The translations under genes and the position numbers were made by a program. The notes under the pieces are model-generated. The model was not told the origin of the DNA. It saw nothing but the letters and a program-made list of their open reading frames with translations, and ran no database searches. From an uncultured Clostridia bacterium (GTDB taxonomy: Bacteria; Bacillota; Clostridia; RUG12999), in assembly GCA_949739095.1 (NCBI GenBank), contig CATIYX010000212.1, positions 1 to 12,109 on the forward strand: a stretch of DNA of 12,109 bases, read 5' to 3'. Shown here in pieces: positions 1 through 7,500 of the stretch (positions are counted from its first letter, which is position 1; the number at the start of each line of letters is the position of its first letter).

Positions 1-87
1 AAATAGCCCTCTAAAAGGAATTCGCCCTTGCTATAGCGGACTGCAAGTACAGGGCACCGCTACCGCCCCAGCTAGTACGGCTTATTT
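1..87 (-). ncRNA. ffs: Signal recognition particle RNA, large bacterial type (5' part, cut by window edge)
   Basis: This is the RNA scaffold of the signal recognition particle, which binds Ffh and directs nascent membrane and secreted proteins to FtsY and the Sec translocon. Read on the minus strand, the segment matches the 5' Alu-type domain of Bacillus subtilis scRNA as I remember it. It has GCCGTACTAG, then the near-invariant block GGTAGCGGTGCCCTGTAC (about 66-49), then TGCAGTCCGCTATAGCA and GGGCGAATTCC. The 5' end is placed near 87 by analogy with the B. subtilis mature end and could be off by several bases. The 3' part, including the Ffh-binding helix 8 loop, lies outside the window. In many Bacillota this gene precedes dnaX and recR, which would lie further left. 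The assignment is confident; the exact end is not. Confidence 0.92.
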
Positions 88-90
88 CAA

Positions 91-141
91 CGCAGGAATT
101 TCTCCAACTGCTCCTCATGAGAGTGTCACAAAACTCCTGCG
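91..141 (-). other. Hairpin in the 5' leader of the SRP RNA precursor
   Basis: A perfect 7-bp inverted repeat, CGCAGGA at 91-97 and TCCTGCG at 135-141, lies between the predicted transcription start and the mature SRP RNA 5' end. The enclosed 37 bases contain CTCATGAG. The stem ends about 4 bases before the SRP RNA homology begins, so it would sit directly against the maturation site. RNase III trims the B. subtilis scRNA precursor, so a processing role is possible, but that is inference. Confidence 0.45.
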
Positions 142-167
142 CTCAAATCCACTTCCAATGTTTCCTT

Positions 168-197
168 ATTATACTATACTTTTTCCAAAAAATCAAC
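168..197 (-). promoter_or_regulatory. Sigma-A type promoter for the SRP RNA
   Basis: On the minus strand there is TTGATT at 197-192, an 18-base spacer and a perfect TATAAT at 173-168. The predicted start is near 161, which leaves a leader of about 74 bases before the mature SRP RNA. The only gene downstream is the SRP RNA. The -10 is strong and the -35 matches 4 of 6 positions. Confidence 0.6.
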
Positions 198-474
198 CCT
201 TTTTCTTCGATTATATTTGCCAATTCATTGTAAATCATCCTTTACGCGGCTAAATCATGTTTTCATGATATTTTTGCTACCTCGGTAAAATAGCATAAAT
301 TTCTACTTGCAATCCACTTTTATTCACTATCAGAAAATAACGATTTAAAGTTCTACTATTTTAGCATTTCGCAATCCCCACTGCAAAACTATTAGTTTTC
401 TATATTACATCTTTTTGTACCCACATAAGATAAAAAATATTTCTTCATTTTCTCATATTTTATACATAAATTAC
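198..474. other. AT-rich intergenic stretch without a gene
   Basis: No reading frame here looks like a protein. The stretch contains two small inverted repeats: ATCATG/CATGAT around TTTT at 254-269, followed by ATTTTT, and TGCTA/TAGCA at 275-295 with a nested TACC/GGTA. Either could be a weak terminator or chance in AT-rich DNA. The region separates the minus-strand SRP RNA promoter from the plus-strand promoter of the XRE gene. Confidence 0.5.
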
Positions 475-503
475 TTGTATTTTCCCCACACATATAGTAT
501 ACT
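475..503 (+). promoter_or_regulatory. Candidate promoter of the XRE regulator gene
   Basis: TTGTAT at 475-480 is followed by a 17-base spacer and TATACT at 498-503, a reasonable sigma-A pattern with 4/6 and 5/6 matches. Transcription would begin near 510, giving a leader of about 175 bases before the ATG at 686. The surrounding DNA is AT-rich, so a chance match is possible. Confidence 0.4.
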
Positions 504-600
504 AATAGTAGTTTATTTTTCCACCTGTTCCACCTCTGTACAAAATATCGAGAATTCATAACTTTTAGCGATTTATATATTTTTGTTACAGAAGAAATAT

Positions 601-630
601 CGCAACATTTCATTTTTCACGAATGTTGCG
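601..630 (+). repeat. 9-bp inverted repeat upstream of the XRE gene
   Basis: CGCAACATT at 601-609 and AATGTTGCG at 622-630 form a perfect inverted repeat around a 12-base centre, ending 55 bases before the ATG at 686. No U tract follows (the next bases are ccaccaaatc), so it is not a terminator. It could be an operator for the downstream HTH protein, whose family often regulates its own gene at dyad sites, or an mRNA leader stem. The dyad is seen directly; the role is inference. Confidence 0.5.
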
Positions 631-685
631 CCACCAAATCCCACAATCATGACAAAACTTCATTAAAAGAGGAAGGATGAATACC

Positions 686-943
686 ATGTTAGACAAATAT
701 ATAAAATATTATCTGCAAATTGGTCGCAACGTCGCATACTACCGCCGTCTGAAAGGTTTAACCCAGGCAGAGCTGGCGCAAATGCTGCACTGTGAAATCA
801 GTTTTGTCGGTCAAATTGAGGCACCCAACATTGCCAAAGCAATGTCACTAGACATGCTTTTTAAAATCTGCGAAATATTGGATGTTTTCCCTGCTGACTT
901 ACTGCGTTTACGTGGTTGGATGTCCACAGATCATGAACGCTAA
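686..943 (+). CDS. Small XRE/Cro-type helix-turn-helix regulator
   Basis: This is an 85-residue cytoplasmic DNA-binding protein that is almost entirely one HTH_3 (XRE family) domain. Helix 1 is around IGRNVAYYRRLKG, the helix-turn-helix is LTQAELAQMLHCEISFVGQIE, and the closing helices are LDMLFKICEILDVFPADLL. No sensor or oligomerisation domain follows, so the ligand is unknown. I chose the ATG at 686 over the in-frame ATG at 677 because AGGAAGG (670-676) directly abuts 677 but sits 9 bases before 686. The usual ERG or EN after the recognition helix is replaced by EAPN, a divergent feature. The gene converges on veg. A nearby inverted repeat at 601-630 suggests autoregulation, which is inference. 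The family call is firm; targets are unknown. Confidence 0.88.
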   Translation: MLDKYIKYYLQIGRNVAYYRRLKGLTQAELAQMLHCEISFVGQIEAPNIAKAMSLDMLFKICEILDVFPADLLRLRGWMSTDHER

Positions 944-1032
944 GTACTTTGATGTCTATATACCCATTTCCCGCCACAACTTCTTTGGCATTTTAGGTTC
1001 TTCTTTCTAAAACAAGTGGAGTTCCTACACAC

Positions 1033-1064
1033 AAAAAAAGAACCGGAAATATTTTCCGGTTCTT
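1033..1064 (-). terminator. Intrinsic terminator of veg
   Basis: GAACCGGAAA at 1040-1049 pairs over 10 bp with TTTCCGGTTC at 1053-1062 around a 3-base loop. On the minus strand the stem is followed by seven T (1039-1033). It starts only a few bases after the veg stop codon. It may also slow transcription arriving from the converging XRE gene, but the plus side lacks a good U tract. Confidence 0.9.
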
Positions 1065-1065
1065 C

Positions 1066-1308
1066 CTACTTATATACTGCTAGCTTTACACTGCTTGTTA
1101 AAACATCGGTATAACTGTAAGACACTCTGCTTACTTCATCTTCACTGTACGAATTTTTATCAAAACGCACAACAAACAAACTGGGATAGATACTTTCAAT
1201 GGTCCCTTTTCTGCTGATACAGCGGTTTCTGCCTTCTTTTGTTGTTACACGAACACAACTGCCTTTATAGCGTTCAATACCTTTTCGAATCGTATTAATA
1301 TCAGCCAC
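1066..1308 (-). CDS. veg: Veg family protein
   Basis: This 80-residue protein belongs to the Veg family (DUF1021). B. subtilis Veg is about 86 residues, highly transcribed, and reported to stimulate biofilm gene expression through the SinR/SlrR circuit; its biochemical mechanism is unsettled. Family hallmarks seen here are I-R-KGIERYKGSCVRV at the N terminus, GTIESIYPSLFVVRFD (about 35-50) and the C-terminal RVSYSYTDVLTSSVKL. These suggest a small beta-barrel. There is no signal peptide or membrane segment. The start is GTG at 1308-1306, preceded by AAGGGAG (1325-1319) at 10 bases; no ATG fits. A consensus promoter lies at 1432-1460 and a strong terminator follows, so it is probably monocistronic. 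Confidence 0.9.
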   Translation of the reverse strand: MADINTIRKGIERYKGSCVRVTTKEGRNRCISRKGTIESIYPSLFVVRFDKNSYSEDEVSRVSYSYTDVLTSSVKLAVYK

Positions 1309-1431
1309 TCAGCAAACACTCCCTTGTCTTAAGATGCTCCTTATTATACCTGTCCCCTTCCCCAGTTATATACAATCTCGTAAAACACTAACTGCGGAGG
1401 GCATTCCTCGTATAATAACCGTCGTAACACT

Positions 1432-1460
1432 ATTATACCACAATATATTGAGTCTGTCAA
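1432..1460 (-). promoter_or_regulatory. Consensus sigma-A promoter of veg
   Basis: On the minus strand there is TTGACA at 1460-1455, exactly 17 bases, then TATAAT at 1437-1432. All 12 positions match consensus. Transcription would begin near 1425, giving a leader of about 117 bases before the GTG at 1308. Another TATAAT at 1348-1343 lies inside the leader without a convincing -35. The veg promoter of B. subtilis is also a classic strong promoter, which fits this context. Confidence 0.85.
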
Positions 1461-1536
1461 GTATTTCCTCACGCTACGTCCACAATATGTTGTCGAATCT
1501 GCACAATTAATGACGTTTTCCATCAACAGCAGCTAT

Positions 1537-3687
1537 CTAGCCAATCCCCAGCAGTCTGGCAAAGCTCGCCACCAAAAAGCAAACAATGATGCCAGTTGCA
1601 GTCGGAATCAAAAATGCTGCCGCCGTCCATTTCAGGCTTCCCGTTTCTTTTCGGATAGTCATACAAGTTGTGCCGCATGGAAAATGCAATAAAGAAAACA
1701 GCATGGTACATAATGCTGTCACTGATGTCCAGCCGTGATCTGTCAAAATTGTTTTTAAACTTGTCAAACTTTCATATTCCATCATCTGGCCGCCTGCCAA
1801 ATATGCCATTAAAATAATGGGAATCACAATTTCGTTGGCAGGAAATCCTAAAATAAATGCCATTAAAATAACGCCGTCCAGTCCTATCCAGCGGGCAAAC
1901 GGGTCTAAAAAACCACTACATATCTGCAATAGTGAAACACCATCAATTTGGATGTTTGCCATACACCAAATAATAAGCCCCGCCGGAATAGAGACTACGA
2001 CTGCACGCCCCAGTACGAACAAGGTACGGTCAAAAATGGAACGAACAATAATTTTTCCAACCTGTGGTCTGCGGTACGGTGGCAATTCCAACGTGAAAGA
2101 GGTCGGAACACCGCGCAGCAACGTCCGCGACAGTACTTTAGAGACAAATAAGGTAACCATCACACCAAACACAATAATAGCGCAAAGAAACAGCGCAGAT
2201 GTCACACTTTGAAACGCGCCAAGCGATGACGCTGCAAAGAAAATTGTAATCAACGTAATCAGGGTTGGAAATCTGCCGTTGCACGGCACAAAGTTATTCG
2301 TCAAAATTGCAATCAGCCGTTCTCTGGGCGAGTCAATAATTCGACAGCCAATTACGCCTGCCGCATTACACCCAAAACCCATACACATTGTAAGCGCTTG
2401 TTTTCCGCAGGCATGAGATTTCTGGAAAAAATTATCCAAATTAAATGCTACGCGCGGCAAGTATCCCAAATCCTCCAGCAAGGTAAATAACGGAAAGAAA
2501 ATTGCCATAGGCGGCAGCATAACGGCTACAACCCAGGAAAGCGTCCGGTAGATTCCCTGCACTAAAATACCATAGAGCCAATCCGGCGCGTGACACCACG
2601 CAAAGAAAACAGTCAGTTGTTCTTCCAGCCATCCAAACGCCGCCGACAGCGCAGCGGATGGATAGTTTGCTCCTGTGATGGTCAACCATAAAATTGCCCC
2701 GAGTAGCGCAATCATAATGGGAATACCATAGCGTTTCGACGTAATAACCTTATCAATCCGCCTACTGGTGGCATTATAGTCTCGTTTCTCATAAGAGGTG
2801 ACGCGGTGTGCCAGCACCTCCGCCTGGTCTACCAGTGTTCCGACAATGATATCCCGCAGCTTTACTGCGTCAATTCCTTTTTGCTGCAAATCCTCCCTTG
2901 CCTGTTCCACTGTCTCCAGCAATGCTGATTGCTTTCCAATATCAATGGACAAATATTTTTCTATTTCATCTGACATCTGCTGGTTTTGATCCAACAATTT
3001 CAGCGCCAGCCATCTTGCCGGAAGCTGTTTACCTACCACTTCTTCCACCGCCGGCAAGCAAACTGCAATGGCCTCTTCCACCTCCGTCGGATAGGCGAGA
3101 CGCAGCGGTATTCTCTCCTCTCGCTGCCGTACCTGCCGGAAGATGCATTCTTTCAATTCTTCCAGTCCTTTTCCGCTTCTTGCACTGGTTCCTATCACTG
3201 GAACTCCAAGCAAACGTGAGAGCCGTTCCAAATCAATTGATATTTTCTTTTTTTCCGCTTCATCCATCAAATTCACGCAAACAATCATCTGCTCTGTGAT
3301 TTCCAGTGTTTGCAATACCAAATTCAAATTTCTTTCCAAGCAGGTGGCGTCCACCACAACCACCGTTACATCCGGATTGCCAAAACAAATGAAATTTCGT
3401 GCAATTTCTTCTTCTGCAGAACTTGCCATCAAAGAATAGGTCCCTGGCAGATCCACCATAATATGTACAGTATCGCAATAGGTATAATTCCCCCGCGCGC
3501 TTGCTACTGTTTTCCCTGGCCAGTTTCCTGTATGTTGGTTCAGACCTGTTAATTCATTAAACACCGTACTTTTCCCAACGTTGGGATTGCCGGCAAGCGC
3601 AATGACAATATCTTCGTCTGTCTTACGTATAGTATTCAAATCATCCTGAAGCAGCGCCGCTCCCATGGAATTTGCTGTAAGACCCAT
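1537..3687 (-). CDS. feoB: Ferrous iron transporter FeoB (GTPase and permease)
   Basis: This inner-membrane Fe(II) transporter has a cytosolic GTPase. It is 716 residues, slightly short of the 750-800 common in the family. The G domain has G1 GNPNVGKST (33-41), the switch I region TGNWPGKT (53-60), G3 DLPG (79-82), G4 NLMD (139-142) and G5 SAR (168-170). A helical GDI-like region runs to about 300. The membrane core starts near 321 and carries LLEDLGYLPR (403-412), GFGCNAAG (437-444), PCNGRFP (468-474), the cytosolic LELPPYRRP (533-541), GFPANE (614-619) and FPCGTTC (669-675). The conserved gate-motif cysteines are present. The ATG at 3687 follows GGGAGG at good spacing. feoA lies upstream, separated by 187 bases and a terminator. 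No FeoC gene is seen, and no terminator follows feoB before the veg promoter. Confidence 0.97.
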   Translation of the reverse strand: MGLTANSMGAALLQDDLNTIRKTDEDIVIALAGNPNVGKSTVFNELTGLNQHTGNWPGKTVASARGNYTYCDTVHIMVDLPGTYSLMASSAEEEIARNFICFGNPDVTVVVVDATCLERNLNLVLQTLEITEQMIVCVNLMDEAEKKKISIDLERLSRLLGVPVIGTSARSGKGLEELKECIFRQVRQREERIPLRLAYPTEVEEAIAVCLPAVEEVVGKQLPARWLALKLLDQNQQMSDEIEKYLSIDIGKQSALLETVEQAREDLQQKGIDAVKLRDIIVGTLVDQAEVLAHRVTSYEKRDYNATSRRIDKVITSKRYGIPIMIALLGAILWLTITGANYPSAALSAAFGWLEEQLTVFFAWCHAPDWLYGILVQGIYRTLSWVVAVMLPPMAIFFPLFTLLEDLGYLPRVAFNLDNFFQKSHACGKQALTMCMGFGCNAAGVIGCRIIDSPRERLIAILTNNFVPCNGRFPTLITLITIFFAASSLGAFQSVTSALFLCAIIVFGVMVTLFVSKVLSRTLLRGVPTSFTLELPPYRRPQVGKIIVRSIFDRTLFVLGRAVVVSIPAGLIIWCMANIQIDGVSLLQICSGFLDPFARWIGLDGVILMAFILGFPANEIVIPIILMAYLAGGQMMEYESLTSLKTILTDHGWTSVTALCTMLFSLLHFPCGTTCMTIRKETGSLKWTAAAFLIPTATGIIVCFLVASFARLLGIG

Positions 3688-3760
3688 AAACTCCCTCCCA
3701 CTTTATAGTCCTTGAACCATTTTGTATCCCTTTCATCTGATGGATAATCGTCATCTTTAT

Positions 3761-3798
3761 GAAAAAAAGCGGGTAAAAATTGGTTTATTTTACCCGCT
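3761..3798 (-). terminator. Intrinsic terminator between feoA and feoB
   Basis: GCGGGTAAAA at 3769-3778 pairs with TTTTACCCGC at 3788-3797 over 10 bp, extended by A3768-T3798, with a 9-base loop. On the minus strand, seven T (3768-3762) follow. It lies 77 bases after the feoA stop codon and 74 bases before the feoB ATG. I find no convincing promoter in the 74 bases, so it may be a leaky or conditional terminator that sets the feoA:feoB ratio. Confidence 0.85.
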
Positions 3799-3874
3799 CT
3801 ATACAAGCCTTTTCATCATTTTCTATTGTCTTTTCGGAAACGCTTCACCGGATTTGACGTTTCCAAAGCCGCGT

Positions 3875-4117
3875 CTAATCTATCGGCTCAACAATAATTT
3901 TGGATGCGTCTTCGTCTCTGATCGCGATAACTGCGCCACGTATGTAATACGCAGTCGGGTCACCGGACGGGCTTTTTCCGATGGTTTCCACAAGTGTGTT
4001 TGCAACCAGTCCTAAATCTAATATACGCCGCCGGATATTCCCCGATAAGTCCAATGCCGATATCTTTGCTTGTGATCCCGGTCTGAGACGGTTTAAAGGG
4101 ATACACGAATTGCTCAA
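3875..4117 (-). CDS. feoA: FeoA family protein
   Basis: This 80-residue cytoplasmic protein with an SH3-like fold is thought to assist FeoB-mediated Fe(II) uptake. The sequence follows the family pattern: PLNRLRPGSQAKI near the N terminus, then GNIRRRILDLGLVANT (26-41), a KSPSGDPTAYYIRG strand pair (48-61) and the C-terminal VIAIRDEDASKIIVE. The length is typical. The start is TTG at 4117-4115, preceded by GGAGG (4132-4128) at 10 bases. No in-frame ATG or GTG is nearby, and the upstream codons up to the ribosome-binding site offer none. It precedes feoB on the same strand, but a strong terminator lies between them. The family call is confident; the TTG start is less certain. Confidence 0.93.
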   Translation of the reverse strand: MSNSCIPLNRLRPGSQAKISALDLSGNIRRRILDLGLVANTLVETIGKSPSGDPTAYYIRGAVIAIRDEDASKIIVEPID

Positions 4118-4434
4118 GTTGATTCGACCTCCGTTAATTTCTTTTATTTGCCCGAAGGATTTCTGCCTTCTGGTTTCTGTTGATTCTGTGCCTCACTATT
4201 AGTATATTATATAGAAAATGTTTTGTGCGTTTTCTTTTTCTTAATTTTCACCACATTTGTCACCCATTTTTCATGGAAAACATTGCTTGAAACCCTAAAC
4301 CACTGCTGTCCGAACGATTTTCTGCTGGAACAGATAGGTAGAAACATCCCCGCTCACCGTATTTTCAAAAATTTGCTGTATATAACACTCTTTTGTCTCT
4401 TTAGGATAGGCACATCTCCCTGTTTGCTGCACGC
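4118..4434 (-). promoter_or_regulatory. Upstream region of feoA
   Basis: This is about 317 bases without a gene. On the minus strand a TATAAT at 4211-4206 lies within an 11-base palindrome TATATTATATA (4203-4213), about 90 bases before the feoA TTG. No good -35 is present at 16-18 bases. The leader has a small hairpin, GAAGG (4154-4158) with CCTTC (4166-4170). I could not recognise a Fur or DtxR-type box by eye. A plus-strand reading frame here is rich in Phe, Cys and His and is not convincing as a gene. Confidence 0.35.
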
Positions 4435-4472
4435 AAAAAGCAGCAGTTCCCCGAAGGGCACCGCTGCTTTTT
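4435..4472 (-). terminator. Intrinsic terminator of the 1397-residue SLH protein gene
   Basis: AAAAAGCAGC at 4435-4444 pairs with GCTGCTTTTT at 4463-4472. Inside are a further GT/AC pair, a mismatch, and CCC (4450-4452) with GGG (4456-4458) around GAA. The A and T runs at both ends let it act in either direction. It lies about 40 bases after the stop codon of the SLH gene and insulates feoA from it. Confidence 0.88.
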
Positions 4473-4511
4473 CGATATATTATATCAATAAGAAGATCAG
4501 TTTGTCATTTG

Positions 4512-7500
4512 TTATTGTACACCACTGTTGCTGCTGTCCAGCTGAAATTCTTTACCACTGTTGTTCACCAGTGCCATACCAGTAGATTTTCCGCCGTTGA
4601 GCAAGGTACAATTGCGGATGGTGAGGGAATCCGGATTCACTCTGCCGCCAATCACGATTCCGTTTTCACCGCTTGCACTGCGGTTATATACAATGTTGAT
4701 ACCTTTCACTGTAGCATTGTTTGCCGTAATATACACTGTCCCATTCAGGAAGACATTGCTATTGCCCTGAACCGTTACTTGTTGGTTCAAATAAATATCT
4801 TCTGTATATACACCGTTACCAATGGTGACAAATCCACCTGCCGCTACTTTTGCAATTGCCTCCTGAACGTTTCCAAAAACATTGTAGCCAACTTCATAGT
4901 TCTGTCCATTGATTTGAATTATCGTGCCACCCGCTTTTCCAATCGCGCGGGTATCCACCTGAACATCTGATGCCACTGCCGGTTTGGGCGTCGCTGTCGG
5001 CGTAGGTGTAGCCGTTACTGTCGCCGTTGCAGTTGGTGTCGGAGTAGAAGTTGGTGTAGGCGTCACCGTTGCAGTTGGTGCTACAGTTGTAGTTGCACTC
5101 GCTGTAGGTGTCGCGCTCGGCATAACCGATGCCGTCGCGGTCGCCGTGGGCGTTGGTGCCTCTGTCGCTGTTGGTGCTACTGTCGCCGTTGCAGTTGGCG
5201 TAGCAGTTGGGAGCGCTGTTGGCGTTATGGTTGGAACAGGAGTGGAAACTGGTGTTGGTGAAACGATAATAACTGGTGTTGGCGTTGGTGTTGGCGTAGA
5301 GATTGGCGGGGGCTGCGAACTCATCGCAGCGTCCACTGCCAACGCGACAATATAAGTTTTCGTCGTTGTTTCATCCTGCGCTGTCACGTTAATGTGATAG
5401 ACCGGTGTTTCTCGCACCAATTCATTTGTCACCGTGACCGTTGCTCCTTCATTCGCGGGCTGTCCTGTAATCTGAATGCCGTTTGCATTGCTTACTGTCC
5501 ATGTATAGTTCAGCACATTCGCGTCAAATGTCGGTGTCACTACGCCACTATTCACTTGAATTCCACTTAAATTCGCATTGTTGGAGGCCTTTCTCGTAAT
5601 CGTCAATGTATATGACATTGTCGTTCCATCTTCCGCTTTCACAGAAATCGGAATCACGTTTTCTCCTACTGTCAATGCTTTATCTCCGGTACCAGTAATA
5701 ACTGCTTTCAAATGGTTTGTAGCAGCGCCAACTGCTACAGTTTCCACTTCGTTTTCTACTGTTGCTGTATATTCTGTTACTTTCGGCGAGAATGTTTCAT
5801 TTAAAGTAACGCCTTCCACTGTAATATTTTTCAGCGTTGCATCGTTGGATTTTACTGTTGATGCGCCGTCGTCACGATAACGTTCGTCGCGTTTCACAAT
5901 CAGAATATCCATGATAATACCGTCTTCTGCTCTTGCAAAGATAAATTCTCCGCTGTCGCTCGCCGGTGAATTATCCGCGTCTCTGTCTGTATCAATGTCA
6001 GCAATATCCGCCATTGAAACTCTTGCATTGGAATAGTTGATACCATCATACAAGACGACATTGACACCTGCTTTTGCTGCAAAAGATTCTACTTCTGCAT
6101 AGGTATCATCATAGGCAATATCAATTCTCCGACCGCTAATTTTACGAACCAGACCATACAAGAATGTGGTTCTTGTGGAATCATTTGTCGTAAGATACGT
6201 AATTGCACCGCCTGGTGTGTTACGATTAATCACCATATCCTGTTCAATCATGGTGGACGGACGGAACAGTACACTTGCATCCTTGATTCTACCGTTTGGC
6301 AATGTTGTATAGGTAATGACATCGCCTTTCTGAATACCGCTCACGCCGCTGATACCGGTTTCATTGTGAATGGTCACCTCAGATTTTTCATAGCGTACAT
6401 CGCTAACTGCTTCACTATTCTGATATCCACTCAGTGCAACCACATCGCCATCATCACTGGCAACTGTTTTCACACCGCTGACAACCATCACAGGCTGTGC
6501 ATAGTTGATATTGCCCACCAGATTGCTGCCGACAATTGCCAGCGCTTCTCTGGAATCTCTGTCGATAAACGCATTACCACTATAGGTCATGTCGTCAATC
6601 AATGCATCTGCTTTACCCAAAACAATATCATTTTCATCTGCATTGTAGCGGTTGTTCTGCGGCACATCAAAGATTAATGTGCTGCCTGTTGTATAAATTC
6701 CACCAAGACTTTCTGCTACTGCATTGTAGGAACTGTTAAATGCTTTGTATTGATAATCATCTCCTGTGACGTTGGTGTTCGTCAAGTCAAAGTTGATTCG
6801 TTTAATCTGGTTTTTGGAATCTACTGTGTAGGTTACCAGAGAATATACTTTTCTCACATTAGTCACCGGTTCTGTGCAGCTCCAGTCCGTCGGTTTATAC
6901 TCGTTCCATACGCTGTCGTCCATAAGACTTGTCGCATTGATAGAGTTATCTGCACCGTTTACAATAACTTTATTAGCAAAGTTGTAGGTTACCCAGTTGC
7001 CGTCTGCTGTCAGCATTCTTGCTTCCAGAGAAGCCGATATGCCACCGCTTGTTCCGATTTTTGTGATAAAACCGAATTTGGTGTTGGACAGCATAATCTT
7101 CGTATCAGAACCAATAATGATGTTTCTGAAGTTCAGATAGAACATACCGTAGTTTCCAACTTTCAGGTCGCGTTCCGTGAAATTCTCCGGTTTATATTCA
7201 AACTTTTCATAATCCACTTCAATTTCATTATCATCCGGCGAATAAGAAGTAATTGAACCTTCCACAACGCTGTTGGGCGATACAATGACTTTACCGGACA
7301 ACAGTTTACGGTCCTCTACGCGACCATAGTAGCTGAGTACATCGTCCTTACGGATGTCACTCAGTTCAATCTCTCGTCCGTTTTTCTCAATTGTGAAGCT
7401 TGCATCTGGCTCTGTGTTGTCCAAATACAGGCTGCCGCCATTGTTCTTTCCTAAAATACGGTAGTTTTTCAAATTGACGTCCTCTACAACGATATCCGTA

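Noticed and set aside
392..613. 73-codon minus-strand open frame in the AT-rich gap
   Set aside because: There is no ribosome-binding site, the composition simply follows the AT-rich DNA (Lys, Tyr, Asn, Cys), it resembles no known family, and it overlaps the plus-strand promoter and dyad of the XRE gene.
1309..1536. A terminator after feoB
   Set aside because: I found no GC-rich stem with a T run between the feoB stop and the veg promoter; the small dyads there are too weak to call.
4223..4585. 120-codon plus-strand frame across the feoA upstream region
   Set aside because: It runs through a strong terminator and the 3' end of the SLH gene, and its composition (many Cys, Phe, His) is not protein-like for this genome.
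4984..5355. 123-codon plus-strand frame of Gly-Val-Ala repeats
   Set aside because: It is the mirror image of the Thr/Pro/Ala linker codons of the minus-strand SLH gene.
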